Positions 40,442 to 48,302 of a DNA stretch of 60,051 nt are shown in pieces (position 1 is the stretch's first letter; each line of letters starts with the position of its first letter). The DNA is from DATFPK01 sp035264885 (GTDB lineage Bacteria; Actinomycetota; Thermoleophilia; Solirubrobacterales; 70-9). The stretch is taken from positions 1-60,051 of the forward strand of contig DATFPK010000094.1 in NCBI GenBank assembly GCA_035264885.1. The letters are read 5' to 3'. The translations under genes and the position numbers were made by a program. Below the pieces are notes generated by a model. That model was not told the origin of the DNA. It saw only the letters and a list, made by a program, of their open reading frames with translations, and searched no databases.

Positions 40442-41050
40442 CTAGCCGTTGGCGGCCGAGTACCTCTCGCCCACGAACTCCCAGTTGACGACGTTCCAGA
40501 ACGCGTCGATGTAATCGGGGCGCTTGTTCTGGTACTTGAGGTAGTAGGCGTGCTCCCAGACGTCGCAGCCGAGCAGCGGCGTCTGCCCGTCCATCACCGG
40601 TGAGTCCTGGTTCGCGGTCGAGGTGATCGCGAGACCGGACCCGTCGTGAACGAGCCAGGCCCAGCCGGAGCCGAACCGGGCGACCCCGGCGTCCTTGAAC
40701 TCGCCCTTGAACGAGTCGAACGAGCCCCATTTCTCGGCGACCGCATCGCCGAGCTCCCCCCCGGGCTCACCGCCCCCGTCCGGGCTCAGCATCTGCCAGA
40801 ACAGCGTGTGGTTGTAATGGCCGCCGCCGTTGTTGCGGACCGGCCCCCGCTTGTCCTCGGGCAGGCTCGAGAGGTCCCGCAGCACCTCCTCGACGTCCCT
40901 GTCCTCCCACTCGGTCCCGTCCAGAGCCGCGTTCGCCTTGTCGACGTAGGCCTGGTGGTGCTTGTCGTGATGGACCCGCATGGTCGCCTCGTCGATATGG
41001 GGCTCGAGCGCGTCGTAGTCGTAGGGCAGGTCGGGGACGGTGTAAGCCAT
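40442..41050 (-). CDS. sodA: Superoxide dismutase, Mn type
   Basis: Protein of 202 residues that dismutates superoxide. Metal ligands are seen in MRVHHDKHH, GHYNHTLFW and DVWEHAYYLKY. GGGHYNH and ANQDSP carry the Gly and Gln usual for manganese rather than iron enzymes. ATG at 41050 has AAGGAGA 7 bases upstream; an open frame to 41173 is not needed and overlaps the topoisomerase start. TATGTT at 41084-41089 is a likely -10 box. Confidence 0.95.
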   Translation of the reverse strand: MAYTVPDLPYDYDALEPHIDEATMRVHHDKHHQAYVDKANAALDGTEWEDRDVEEVLRDLSSLPEDKRGPVRNNGGGHYNHTLFWQMLSPDGGGEPGGELGDAVAEKWGSFDSFKGEFKDAGVARFGSGWAWLVHDGSGLAITSTANQDSPVMDGQTPLLGCDVWEHAYYLKYQNKRPDYIDAFWNVVNWEFVGERYSAANG

Positions 41051-41171
41051 CGGCAGCTCTCCTTGTTCGAAGTCCTTGCCTGGAACATAACCGGGGGGGA
41101 CCGGCGGCGACGCGGCGGCGGCTCCTGCCGGAGTTTGGGCACGGCGGGCCGCCGGGAACCCGGCTTCGCGC

Positions 41172-42191
41172 ATGCCGAGACTGCGTCGAGCCGACTGCTC
41201 CGCGCCGGGCCTGCGCCGGGTCCGGCGCGGCCGCGGCTTCAGCTACCGCGAGGAGGACGGGAGCCTGGTGGCGGACGCCGAGACGCTCGAGCGGATCGCG
41301 GAGCTCGCGATCCCGCCGGCCTGGCAGGACGTCTGGATCTGCCCGTTCGCCAACGGCCACATCCAGGCGACCGGGATCGACGCGGCGGGACGCAAGCAAT
41401 ACCTCTACCACCAGGCCTGGCGCGAGAGCCGCGACCGCCGCAAGTTCGAGGAGATGCTCGACTTCGCCCGCGCCCTGCCCCGCCTTCGCAAGCGGGTGAT
41501 CGAAGACCTCGGCATCCGCGGGTTCCCCCGCGAGCGTGTCCTCGCCGGCGCGGTCCGCCTCCTCGACCTCGGCTTCTTCCGCGTCGGCAGCGACCAGTAC
41601 ACGGCCGAGAACGAGACCTACGGCCTGTCCACCCTGCGGCGCCGCCACGTCCACTTCGAGCGCGGCGCCGCGATCTTCGACTACAAGGCGAAGGGGGCCA
41701 AGCGTCACGTGCAGGAGCTGGCCGACCCCGACGTCGTCAAGCTCCTGCGCGGCCTCGACCGCCGCAAGGGCGGCGGCCACGAGCTGCTCGCCTTCCGCAA
41801 CGGCGAGGCCTGGGTGGACGTCAAGGCGAGCGACATCAACACCTACCTGAAGGAGTCGGCCGGCGGTGACTTCTCGGCCAAGGACTTCCGGACCTGGAAC
41901 GCCACCGTCCTGGCCGCGGTCGGGCTGGCGGTCCGCAGCGCCGAGGACCCGCCGAAGACCAAGGCGGCCCGCAAGCGCATCGCGAACGCCGTGGTCAAGG
42001 ACGTCGCTCGCTATCTGTCCAACACGCCGGCGGTCTGCCGCGCCTCCTACATAGACCCGCGCGTGTTCGACAAGTTCGACTCGGGAAACCTCCTGCGGAC
42101 CTCGCTGCGGCGGGTGATCGCCGACACGGGGCCCGACGAATTCGCCGACCGCGAGAAGATCGAGCGGGCCGTGATGCGCCTGCTCGACTGA
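41172..42191 (+). CDS. DNA topoisomerase IB
   Basis: Eukaryote-like type IB topoisomerase of 339 residues; it relaxes supercoils through a 3'-phosphotyrosine. The N-terminal domain has IPPAWQDVWICPFANGHIQATGID; the catalytic domain has RVGSDQYTAENETYGLSTLRRRHV, KAKGAKRH and the nucleophile Tyr in RASYIDPRV near residue 298. Length and layout match the bacterial (Deinococcus/Mycobacterium-like) group. A weak GTTT-N17-GGGAAC lies upstream (41133-41159). Confidence 0.93.
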   Translation: MPRLRRADCSAPGLRRVRRGRGFSYREEDGSLVADAETLERIAELAIPPAWQDVWICPFANGHIQATGIDAAGRKQYLYHQAWRESRDRRKFEEMLDFARALPRLRKRVIEDLGIRGFPRERVLAGAVRLLDLGFFRVGSDQYTAENETYGLSTLRRRHVHFERGAAIFDYKAKGAKRHVQELADPDVVKLLRGLDRRKGGGHELLAFRNGEAWVDVKASDINTYLKESAGGDFSAKDFRTWNATVLAAVGLAVRSAEDPPKTKAARKRIANAVVKDVARYLSNTPAVCRASYIDPRVFDKFDSGNLLRTSLRRVIADTGPDEFADREKIERAVMRLLD

Positions 42192-42194
42192 GCG

Positions 42195-42220
42195 GTTTTC
42201 GCCCGAAGCCCCGCGGGTAC
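42195..42220 (+). promoter_or_regulatory. SigB/SigF-type promoter
   Basis: GTTT (42195-42198), 16-base spacer, GGGTAC (42215-42220), then 9 bases to the GTG at 42230. It serves the stress-protein/DUF1360 gene pair. Confidence 0.65.
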
Positions 42221-42229
42221 CCGCCGGAG

Positions 42230-43063
42230 GTGCCAGACCACGCCGACAACGGGCGCAACGGGCGCCGGGTGCTCGTCGTCGCCAACGACACGATCGCCGG
42301 GGACGAGCTGGCGACCTCCCTGCGCGAGCGCGGCGGGCAGGAGGGGTCCATCCTGGTCGTGGCCCCGGCCCTGGTGAGCTCGGGCCTGCGCCACGAGATG
42401 GGAGACGTCGACGACGCTCGGGAGCCCGCCGAGGAGCGGCTGCGCTCGATCCTCGAGGACCTGCGCGGGAGAGGCCTCGAGGCGACCGGAGAGGTCGGCG
42501 ACTCCGACCCCGTGATCGCGATCGGCGACGAGCTCCAGAAGTTCCCGGCCGACGAGATAGTCCTGATCCATCACCCCGAGGACGACGAGCTGTACGCCGA
42601 GAAGGGGCTCGTGGAACGAGTGAAGCGGGACTTCGGACAGCCGCTCACCGAACTCGTGGTCCCGGCCGGCGACGGCTCGCCCGCTCCGCTCGAGGAGCAC
42701 CGGCGCCTCGGGGGCCCCGAGCGCGACGAGGACGCGCACGGCTGGTCGCAGAACCTGCCGAAGTTCCGCCGCCAGGACGTCGCGGCGATGCTCGTCGGAG
42801 GTATCGGGACGCTGATCCTCTTCATCCTCGCGGCCGACTGCGCCGCCGGGGGCAGAGATGGGATCCACGGGTTCGAGGAGTGCGCGGGCCTCACCCTGAT
42901 CGCGGGGGCGATGTTCCTCCTCAACCTCGCCCACGTCGTCGGGCTCGTCCTGATCGAAAGCGTTCGCTATCGCGGGATCTGGGAGCGCTACCTCGCCCGG
43001 CTGACGATCGTCGCGACCTCGGTCGCCGTGGTGGCCGGCGTCGTCCTGAGGCTGCTCGTCTGA
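42230..43063 (+). CDS. USP-like domain protein with C-terminal membrane segments
   Basis: Protein of 277 residues not assigned to a named family. Residues 10-145 look like an alpha/beta nucleotide-type domain of universal stress proteins (RRVLVVANDTIAGDELATSL, DEIVLIHHPEDDELYAEKGLVER). Residues 180-277 hold three membrane helices (MLVGGIGTLILFILA, LTLIAGAMFLLNLAHVVGLVL, IVATSVAVVAGVVLRLLV). It probably senses or responds to stress at the membrane; this is inference. The GTG start lies 9 bases after the stress promoter -10 box. Stop overlaps the next start (TGATG). Confidence 0.7.
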   Translation: MPDHADNGRNGRRVLVVANDTIAGDELATSLRERGGQEGSILVVAPALVSSGLRHEMGDVDDAREPAEERLRSILEDLRGRGLEATGEVGDSDPVIAIGDELQKFPADEIVLIHHPEDDELYAEKGLVERVKRDFGQPLTELVVPAGDGSPAPLEEHRRLGGPERDEDAHGWSQNLPKFRRQDVAAMLVGGIGTLILFILAADCAAGGRDGIHGFEECAGLTLIAGAMFLLNLAHVVGLVLIESVRYRGIWERYLARLTIVATSVAVVAGVVLRLLV

Positions 43064-43545
43064 TGCCCGAGACAGCGGCCGGTGGGCGGGCTGCGCCCGC
43101 CTGGGCGTACATCGCCCCGCTGGCCACGTATGCGTCCTGCCTCAGCGGCTTCCTGGTCTGGCTTCTGCGGTCGGGCCGCGCGATCCCCCAGCCGGGGGCG
43201 CGCGACGTCGTCATGATCGGCCTCGCGACGCACAAGGCGAGCCGCCTCCTGACGAAGGAGAAGGTGACGCGGCCCCTGCGCGAACCGTTCGCCGACGTCA
43301 AGGGCGAGGGCGAGCTGCCACGTGAGCTCTCCCAGGAGCCCCAGGGAACCGGCCTGCGCCGGGTGATCGGCGAGCTCCTGATCTGCCCCTACTGCCTGGC
43401 GCAGTGGGTCGGGACCGCGTTCTTCGCGGGTCTCGCGGTCGCGCCGCGGCTGACCAGGTTCATGGCGGCGCTGCTCTCCGCAGTCGCGATCGCCGACTTC
43501 CTCCAGCCCGCCTACCGGGCGGCGGAACGGCGAGGCGCCGGCTGA
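43063..43545 (+). CDS. DUF1360 membrane protein
   Basis: Protein of 160 residues with two or three membrane segments (YIAPLATYASCLSGFLVWLL, WVGTAFFAGLAVAPRL, FMAALLSAVAIADFL). Between them is HKASRLLTKEKVTRPLREPF and the Cys pair CPYCLAQW, both typical of DUF1360. Relatives such as B. subtilis YndJ-type sporulation/stress proteins have no defined activity. Shares one base with the upstream stop, so it is in the same stress-regulated unit. Confidence 0.82.
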   Translation: MPETAAGGRAAPAWAYIAPLATYASCLSGFLVWLLRSGRAIPQPGARDVVMIGLATHKASRLLTKEKVTRPLREPFADVKGEGELPRELSQEPQGTGLRRVIGELLICPYCLAQWVGTAFFAGLAVAPRLTRFMAALLSAVAIADFLQPAYRAAERRGAG

Positions 43546-43567
43546 CCCGCGAACGGCGCCGCGGTCC

Positions 43568-43592
43568 GTTTTTCGCCGAGGGCCGGGGGTAG
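43568..43592 (+). promoter_or_regulatory. SigB/SigF-type promoter for the eRF1-like protein
   Basis: GTTT (43568-43571), 15-base spacer, GGGTAG (43587-43592), then 10 bases to the ATG at 43603. The transcript should be leaderless or nearly so. Confidence 0.65.
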
Positions 43593-43602
43593 CTGCCGGC
43601 GG

Positions 43603-44736
43603 ATGCAGGCTCCCGCGATCAGCCGCGACAGCCTCCGCGACCTCTGCCGGGCCCGGGCCGAGGACGGCGCCGGGCTGTCGGTGGTGTTCGACCTCGACCC
43701 AGAGCGGTTCGCGACGCCGCCGGCCCGGCAGTCCGAGGTTCGCTCGGTCCTGGACGGCGCCCACAAGCGCGCGGTGGAGCGCGGTGCGCGCCGGCGGGTG
43801 GAGGAGCTGCTCGAGCAGGCCCGCGTGGCGCTCGCCGACTCCGGCGCCTACGACGGCGCGCACGGTCTCGCCCTCTTCGCGGGATTCGACGGAACGGGCG
43901 CGGAGCCGACGGTTCTGCGTCTGCCGGAGCCGCCGGCCGGCCCCGACGTCGAGGTCGACCACTTCCCGCTGGTCCGCCCGCTCGCCCGCTGCACGTCGGA
44001 CACGCGCTGGGCGGTCGTCCTGGTCGGCCGCGAGGAGGGGCGCGTCCTCCTCGGCGACCGCTTTCGGCTCGTCGACGCCGAGAACCTGCGCGAGACCGCG
44101 CACGGCCGCCACGATCAGGGCGGCTGGTCCCAGGCCCGATACCAGCGCGCCGTCGACGAAGAAGCGCGCGAGCACTACGACCGGATCGCCGCGGAGCTCG
44201 ACCGGCTGCTCGCCGCCGGCCGGTACGAGCGCCTTCTGATCGGCGGGACGGAGGAGAACGCCGCCGGCCTGCGCGAGCGCCTACCCGAGCCGGCGGGGGA
44301 GGTCATGACGGCCACCTTCGCGATCGACGTCGGCAGCGCCAATCCCGACCGCGTCCTCGAGGCGGCCGGCGGCTCGATGGCCGAATGGGAGGGTCGGGTC
44401 CTCGACGAGGCGATGGCCCGCCTCCGTGAGCAGCTGGGCACCGGCCAGGCCGGCGCGATGGGCCTCGAGCCGACACTCGAGGCCCTGACCGCCCAGCGCG
44501 TGGCACGGCTGTTCGTCCCCCCTTCCCTGGGCGCCCGCGGCACCCGCTGCCCCCGCTGCGACCGCCTCTCGAGCCTCGACGAGACCGAGTGCCCGCTCGA
44601 CGGTGCCGAGCTCGTCGAGCGCGAGGAGATCCTCGACGACGCCGTCCGCAAGGCGTTCGCGGACTCGGCCGCGGTGTCGGTGCTCGAGACCGCAGCCGAC
44701 CTGCCGGGCGGCATCGCAGCGCTGACCCACTACTGA
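43603..44736 (+). CDS. Bacterial eRF1-like protein (baeRF / Vms1-like; Balon-type hibernation factor candidate)
   Basis: Protein of 377 residues. The central domain resembles eRF1/Vms1 domain 2: strand-rich LGDRFRLVDAENL, then QGGWSQARYQRAVDEEAREHYDRIAAELDRLL, where GGWSQ (173-177) takes the place of the GGQ-type loop. The following LLIGGTEENAAGLRERLP is the domain-3-like core. Near residues 305-325 four Cys (CPRC ... CPLDG region) may bind zinc. Relatives include mycobacterial Rv2629-type and the Balon factor that sits in the ribosomal A site during dormancy; others are annotated peptidyl-tRNA hydrolases. A stress promoter directly upstream supports a dormancy role. Followed by a small acidic protein gene. 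Confidence 0.8.
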   Translation: MQAPAISRDSLRDLCRARAEDGAGLSVVFDLDPERFATPPARQSEVRSVLDGAHKRAVERGARRRVEELLEQARVALADSGAYDGAHGLALFAGFDGTGAEPTVLRLPEPPAGPDVEVDHFPLVRPLARCTSDTRWAVVLVGREEGRVLLGDRFRLVDAENLRETAHGRHDQGGWSQARYQRAVDEEAREHYDRIAAELDRLLAAGRYERLLIGGTEENAAGLRERLPEPAGEVMTATFAIDVGSANPDRVLEAAGGSMAEWEGRVLDEAMARLREQLGTGQAGAMGLEPTLEALTAQRVARLFVPPSLGARGTRCPRCDRLSSLDETECPLDGAELVEREEILDDAVRKAFADSAAVSVLETAADLPGGIAALTHY

Positions 44737-44748
44737 GAGGAGGAGGAG

Positions 44749-45024
44749 ATGCCCGAGCGAAACAAGCCAGGCCAGGACCCCGCGCACGGCGAACCCGAAA
44801 CCGATCCCCACGAGGGCGACGAGGGCCGCGACCCCCATCATGCCCTGAACAACCCCGTGCGGGACCCGGATCCGACCGAGTGGCCGGACCCCTACGAGAA
44901 GCGGCCCGACCCTCGGGGGCCCCAGGAGGACGGCGAGGACCGGCCGGGGGGACCCTCGACGAGCGAGCCCCATCCCCCCCAAAGCTGGGAGCGCCAGCAC
45001 CACCGTGGCGAGGGCAGTGGCTGA
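44749..45024 (+). CDS. Small disordered hydrophilic protein
   Basis: A 91-residue protein made almost entirely of Pro, Asp, Glu, Gly and His (for example DPHEGDEGRDPHH), with no hydrophobic core; it resembles hydrophilin-like or stress-protective disordered proteins, but I do not recognise a family. A strong GAGGAGGAGG ribosome binding site precedes the ATG, 12 bases after the baeRF stop, so it is expressed with that gene from the same stress promoter. Confidence 0.6.
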   Translation: MPERNKPGQDPAHGEPETDPHEGDEGRDPHHALNNPVRDPDPTEWPDPYEKRPDPRGPQEDGEDRPGGPSTSEPHPPQSWERQHHRGEGSG

Positions 45025-45027
45025 GCC

Positions 45028-45264
45028 CTAGGCGGCGGCGGGGAAGTCGCCGCCGTCGTGGCGCTCCACGAGCTCACCCCAATGGGCCTCGTGGAGCGCC
45101 CGGCGGCTGCTGTGTCCCGGTCCCCATAGCCGGGCCTCGGCGGGCATGTCCTTGTCCGCCGGCCCCTTGCGCCCGTCCCTCCTGGAAATCTCGACGATGA
45201 CGGCCTCGCGCTCGAGCCGGGCGGAGGGCCCGGCGGCTGCGATCGGCACGACCGTCTCGCTCAT
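45028..45264 (-). CDS. Small stress-promoter-driven protein of unknown function
   Basis: A 78-residue soluble protein of mixed charge that I do not recognise (core EREAVIVEISRRDGRKGPADKD and a His-rich end). ATG at 45264 was chosen since an in-frame GTG at 45276 would abut the promoter -10 box. The promoter itself (GTTT-N15-GGGTAA) is the main reason to believe the gene. It is divergent from the Rieske oxidoreductase gene, which has its own stress promoter. Confidence 0.55.
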   Translation of the reverse strand: MSETVVPIAAAGPSARLEREAVIVEISRRDGRKGPADKDMPAEARLWGPGHSSRRALHEAHWGELVERHDGGDFPAAA

Positions 45265-45276
45265 GACGAAGCGCAC

Positions 45277-45301
45277 TTACCCCCTGCCCCCGGGGACAAA
45301 C
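45277..45301 (-). promoter_or_regulatory. SigB/SigF-type promoter, leftward
   Basis: Leftward GTTT (45301-45298), 15-base spacer, GGGTAA (45282-45277), then 12 bases to the ATG at 45264. Back to back with the rightward promoter at 45311. Confidence 0.6.
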
Positions 45302-45310
45302 ACGTGCGCA

Positions 45311-45336
45311 GTTTCCGCCTCCGGCCGCGGGGGTAG
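45311..45336 (+). promoter_or_regulatory. SigB/SigF-type promoter, rightward
   Basis: GTTT (45311-45314), 16-base spacer, GGGTAG (45331-45336), then 9 bases to the ATG at 45346. Serves the FAD/Rieske oxidoreductase. Confidence 0.65.
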
Positions 45337-45345
45337 CCGACGCCC

Positions 45346-46905
45346 ATGCCGGCTCCGGCACCAGCACTGAGCGCCGGCGGACCGGTCGGAACCGGAGGCC
45401 CGTGGGGGACCCACGCCGACCTGCCTCCCCACCCGGCCCTGGCAGGAGAGATCCACGCCGATGTCGCGGTCGTGGGCGCCGGCATCACCGGGGTGACCAC
45501 GGCGCTCCTGCTCCAGGAGTCCGGCGCCTCGGTCGCCCTGCTCGAGGCCGACCGGATCTGCTCCGGCGTCAGCTCACACACGACGGCGAAGGTGACGGCG
45601 CTCCAGGGAACCACCTACACCCGCCTGCTATCCCGTTTCGGTGTCGAGGGGGCGTCGATCTACGCGCGCTGGACCTCCGCCGCGGTCGACTGGATCGGGG
45701 AACAGGCGGAGAAGGGGGCCATCGAATGCTCTTTTCGGCGCCGCGCCGACTACACGTTCGCCGCCGATGCATCTCAGCGGGACACGGTCGAGGAACAGGC
45801 CGAGGCCGCTGCCGCCGCCGGCCTCCCCGTCGAGCTGGTCGACGACCTCGCGCTTCCATTCGACCATGCCGGAGCGGTGGCACTGCCGGGGCAGGCCGAG
45901 TTCGACCCCGTCGCCTACGTCGGTGGCCTAGCGCGCCGGTTCGAGGAGGCCGGTGGGCGGATCCACGAGCGCAGCCGGGTCCTGTCGGTGTCCGAGGGGA
46001 ACCCCTGTCAGGTCCGGACGACCGGCGGCTCGGTCCTCGCCGGGCAGGTGGTCCTCGCGACGCTGATCCCGATCCTCGACCGCTCGCTGGCATTCGCGCG
46101 CGAGCACCCCGAGCGGTCGTACTGCATCGGCGTCTCGACGCCGGACGCCGCGCCGGAGGGAATGTTCATCAGCGCCGGCTCCCCCACCAGGTCCCTGCGG
46201 CGCTTTCCCGCCGCCGGGCGGGAGTTGCTGATCGTCGGGGGCGAGGGACACAAGACCGGCCAGACGGGGTCCCACCGCGAGCGCTACGCCCAGCTCGAGG
46301 AGTTCGCCCGGCGTCACTGGGACGTCGAGGCGGTGACCCACCGCTGGTCGGCTCAGGACTACGTCACCGCCGACGGCGGGCCGTATGTCGGCCCGGTGAA
46401 CCCGCTGTCGAAGCGCCTCTATATGGCGACCGGCTTCGCCAAGTGGGGGATGACCAACGGAACCGCCGCCGCGCGGGCGCTGCACGAGGCCCTGAACGGG
46501 GCGACGCCCGAATGGTGCGAGGCGTTTGCCGCGAACCGCCTGAAGCCGCTTGCGTCGGCCGCCTCGCTGGTCAAGGAGAACGCGAACGCCGGAGCGGTCT
46601 TCTTCACGGATCGGATCCGCCGGCGTCCATCCCGCGGGCTGAGCGACCTCGCGCCCGGCGAGGGCGCGGTGGTTCGAGGCGACGGCGGCGCCGTCGCCGG
46701 CTACCGCGATCCCGATGGGCGCCTCCACGCCGTCTCCCCCACCTGCACCCACCTCGCCTGCCGCGTCCGCTTCAACGATGCCGAGCACACCTGGGATTGC
46801 CCCTGCCACGGCTCGCGATTCGCTCCCGACGGAAGCGTGCTCCAGGGGCCGGCGACGCGACCGCTCGAGCGCAAGCGGGTGCCGCCCGGCGAGCAGCGCG
46901 CCTAG
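45346..46905 (+). CDS. FAD-dependent oxidoreductase with C-terminal Rieske [2Fe-2S] domain
   Basis: Protein of 519 residues. Residues 35-400 are a DAO-type FAD domain: VAVVGAGITGVTTALLLQESG, SSHTTAKVTALQG, and near the end ATGFAKWGMTNG. The last 80 residues are a Rieske domain with CTHLAC and CPCHGSRF (Cys-His pairs); the usual Gly of CTHxGC is Ala. This DAO-Rieske fusion is known in Bacillus YhfW and many actinobacteria; its substrate is unknown. It is under a stress-type promoter and its ATG is 9 bases from the -10 box. Convergent with the YihY gene. Confidence 0.88.
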   Translation: MPAPAPALSAGGPVGTGGPWGTHADLPPHPALAGEIHADVAVVGAGITGVTTALLLQESGASVALLEADRICSGVSSHTTAKVTALQGTTYTRLLSRFGVEGASIYARWTSAAVDWIGEQAEKGAIECSFRRRADYTFAADASQRDTVEEQAEAAAAAGLPVELVDDLALPFDHAGAVALPGQAEFDPVAYVGGLARRFEEAGGRIHERSRVLSVSEGNPCQVRTTGGSVLAGQVVLATLIPILDRSLAFAREHPERSYCIGVSTPDAAPEGMFISAGSPTRSLRRFPAAGRELLIVGGEGHKTGQTGSHRERYAQLEEFARRHWDVEAVTHRWSAQDYVTADGGPYVGPVNPLSKRLYMATGFAKWGMTNGTAAARALHEALNGATPEWCEAFAANRLKPLASAASLVKENANAGAVFFTDRIRRRPSRGLSDLAPGEGAVVRGDGGAVAGYRDPDGRLHAVSPTCTHLACRVRFNDAEHTWDCPCHGSRFAPDGSVLQGPATRPLERKRVPPGEQRA

Positions 46906-46907
46906 AC

Positions 46908-47891
46908 CTACGTCGTCTTCGGCGTGTCGGGTTCGTCGCGGGGCTCGAGCTGGAGCTCGCGCTCGGCCGGCAGGCCCTGCTCGAGCTCACGGTTCCGCTC
47001 CCGCTCGGCGTTCACCTCATGGCCGAGCAGCAGCGCGCAGTTCGAGATCCACAGCCAGACGAGGAGCGCGATCATCCCGCCCAGCGTGCCGTAGGTCTTG
47101 TCGTAGGAGCCGAACTGCGAGACGTAGAAGGCGAAGCCGACCGACGCGACGAGCCAGACGACGATCGCCAGGATCGCCCCAGGGGTGATCCACTTGAAGC
47201 CGGGCAGCTTGACGTTGGGCGTGGCGTAGTACAGGACGGCGATCATCGTGATCACCACCGCGAGCAGGACCGGCCACTTGGCGATGTCCCAGACCGTGAT
47301 CGCGGTGTCGCCGACGCCGAGCGGCTCGGCCACCTGCTCGACCACCGGCCCGGTGAGCGTGAGCGCGAGCGCGACAAGCGCCAGCATGATCACCATCGCC
47401 AGCGTGACCAGGATCTGAAGCGGCCGCAGCTTCCAGAACGGCCGGCCCTCCGGTGTCTCGTAGATGACGTTGGAAGCCCTCGTGAAGGCTCCGATGTAGC
47501 CGGAGGCCGACCAGAGGGCGCCGGCCAGGCTGACGATCAGCAAGAGGCCGGCGGTCTGGCGATCCGAGGTGATCGACTCGATCGGGCCGCGGAACGTGTC
47601 GCCCGCCGACGACGGGCCGATGCTGGTCACGATGTCGGTGATCGTCTTGGCCGCCGGCTTGGGGTCGGCGAAGAGGCCGACCAGCGAGACGAGGGCGATC
47701 AGCGCCGGGAACAGCGACAGCAGCCCGTAGTAGGTCAGCGCGGCCGCCCAGTCGGTCATGTTGTCCTCCTGGAACTCCTGGACGGTTCGCTTGACCGTCG
47801 CCCAGCGGGACGTCCGGGAGTCGGTGCCCTTGGGCCTGTAGTCGGCCCGGTGATCCCGTGAGCGCTCGGCGGTGGCCGCCCCGCCCTCCAC
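46908..47891 (-). CDS. YihY/BrkB family membrane protein
   Basis: Protein of 327 residues with about six membrane helices. The family signature is DNMTDWAAALTYYGLLSLFPALIALVSLVGL; later VGFAFYVSQFGSYDKTYGTLGGMIALLVWLW. Members were once called ribonuclease BN, wrongly; the function is uncertain (possibly envelope transport). GTG start directly follows the stop of the small membrane protein gene, so both are read from the leftward stress promoter at 48145-48170. The C-terminal tail is charged and Pro/Glu-rich. Confidence 0.88.
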   Translation of the reverse strand: MEGGAATAERSRDHRADYRPKGTDSRTSRWATVKRTVQEFQEDNMTDWAAALTYYGLLSLFPALIALVSLVGLFADPKPAAKTITDIVTSIGPSSAGDTFRGPIESITSDRQTAGLLLIVSLAGALWSASGYIGAFTRASNVIYETPEGRPFWKLRPLQILVTLAMVIMLALVALALTLTGPVVEQVAEPLGVGDTAITVWDIAKWPVLLAVVITMIAVLYYATPNVKLPGFKWITPGAILAIVVWLVASVGFAFYVSQFGSYDKTYGTLGGMIALLVWLWISNCALLLGHEVNAERERNRELEQGLPAERELQLEPRDEPDTPKTT

Positions 47892-48134
47892 CTACGCGCC
47901 CTCGCGCTCGCCCCAGATGCCCCCTCGCGCCGGCGCCCGCTCTTGCTTCGGTGCGTCCGCCGGCTCCCCTGAGACCGCCTCCGCCTCGACCTCGTCCGGC
48001 CGCCGCTGGGTGCCGACATAGGCGAAGAACAGGACGATCGCCGGCAGCGCCACCAGCAACGCGAAGAGCGGCGGAGCCCAGAGGCCCAGCCCCGCGATCA
48101 GGAGCGCCAGAACGATCAGCGGAATGACGTACAT
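47892..48134 (-). CDS. Small two-helix membrane protein
   Basis: An 80-residue protein: two membrane helices (VIPLIVLALLIAGLGLW and LFALLVALPAIVLFFAYVG) and a charged 37-residue tail. No family recognised. The ATG at 48134 lies 10 bases from a stress promoter -10 box; a longer frame upstream (to 48326) would run through that promoter and the sigma gene and is rejected. Directly followed by the YihY gene. Confidence 0.7.
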   Translation of the reverse strand: MYVIPLIVLALLIAGLGLWAPPLFALLVALPAIVLFFAYVGTQRRPDEVEAEAVSGEPADAPKQERAPARGGIWGEREGA

Positions 48135-48144
48135 GGCCTTCCGG

Positions 48145-48170
48145 GTACCCTCGGCCTCGCGGAGCAAAAC
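48145..48170 (-). promoter_or_regulatory. SigB/SigF-type promoter, leftward (small membrane protein - YihY operon)
   Basis: Leftward GTTT (48170-48167), 16-base spacer, GGGTAC (48150-48145), then 10 bases to the ATG at 48134. Divergent from the sigma-factor promoter 16 bases away. Confidence 0.68.
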
Positions 48171-48185
48171 CGCGGCCGGCTGCCG

Positions 48186-48211
48186 GTTTCCCGGCGGGGC
48201 CGCGCGGGTAC
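48186..48211 (+). promoter_or_regulatory. SigB/SigF-type promoter of the sigma-factor gene
   Basis: GTTT (48186-48189), 16-base spacer, GGGTAC (48206-48211). About 90 bases upstream of the ATG at 48303. Since the downstream gene encodes a sigma factor of the type that reads such promoters, it is an autoregulatory loop. Confidence 0.65.
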
Positions 48212-48302
48212 CCTCCAGGGGCGGCGGCCGCCTGTGCCGCCCTGCGCTGCACGGCATCGACGGCTCCAGGGCAGCGGCCAGATCGACCCGTCCCGGAGAT
48301 GT

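Noticed and set aside
41133..41159. GTTT-N17-GGGAAC before topoisomerase IB
   Set aside because: Spacer is longer than in all other sites, the -10 box is a variant and the start codon is 12 bases away; kept only as a note.
45402..47861. Open frame of 819 codons on the plus strand over the Rieske oxidoreductase and YihY genes
   Set aside because: The overlapping frames have recognised domains on both strands; this frame is Arg/Gly/Ala low-complexity typical of high-GC shadows.
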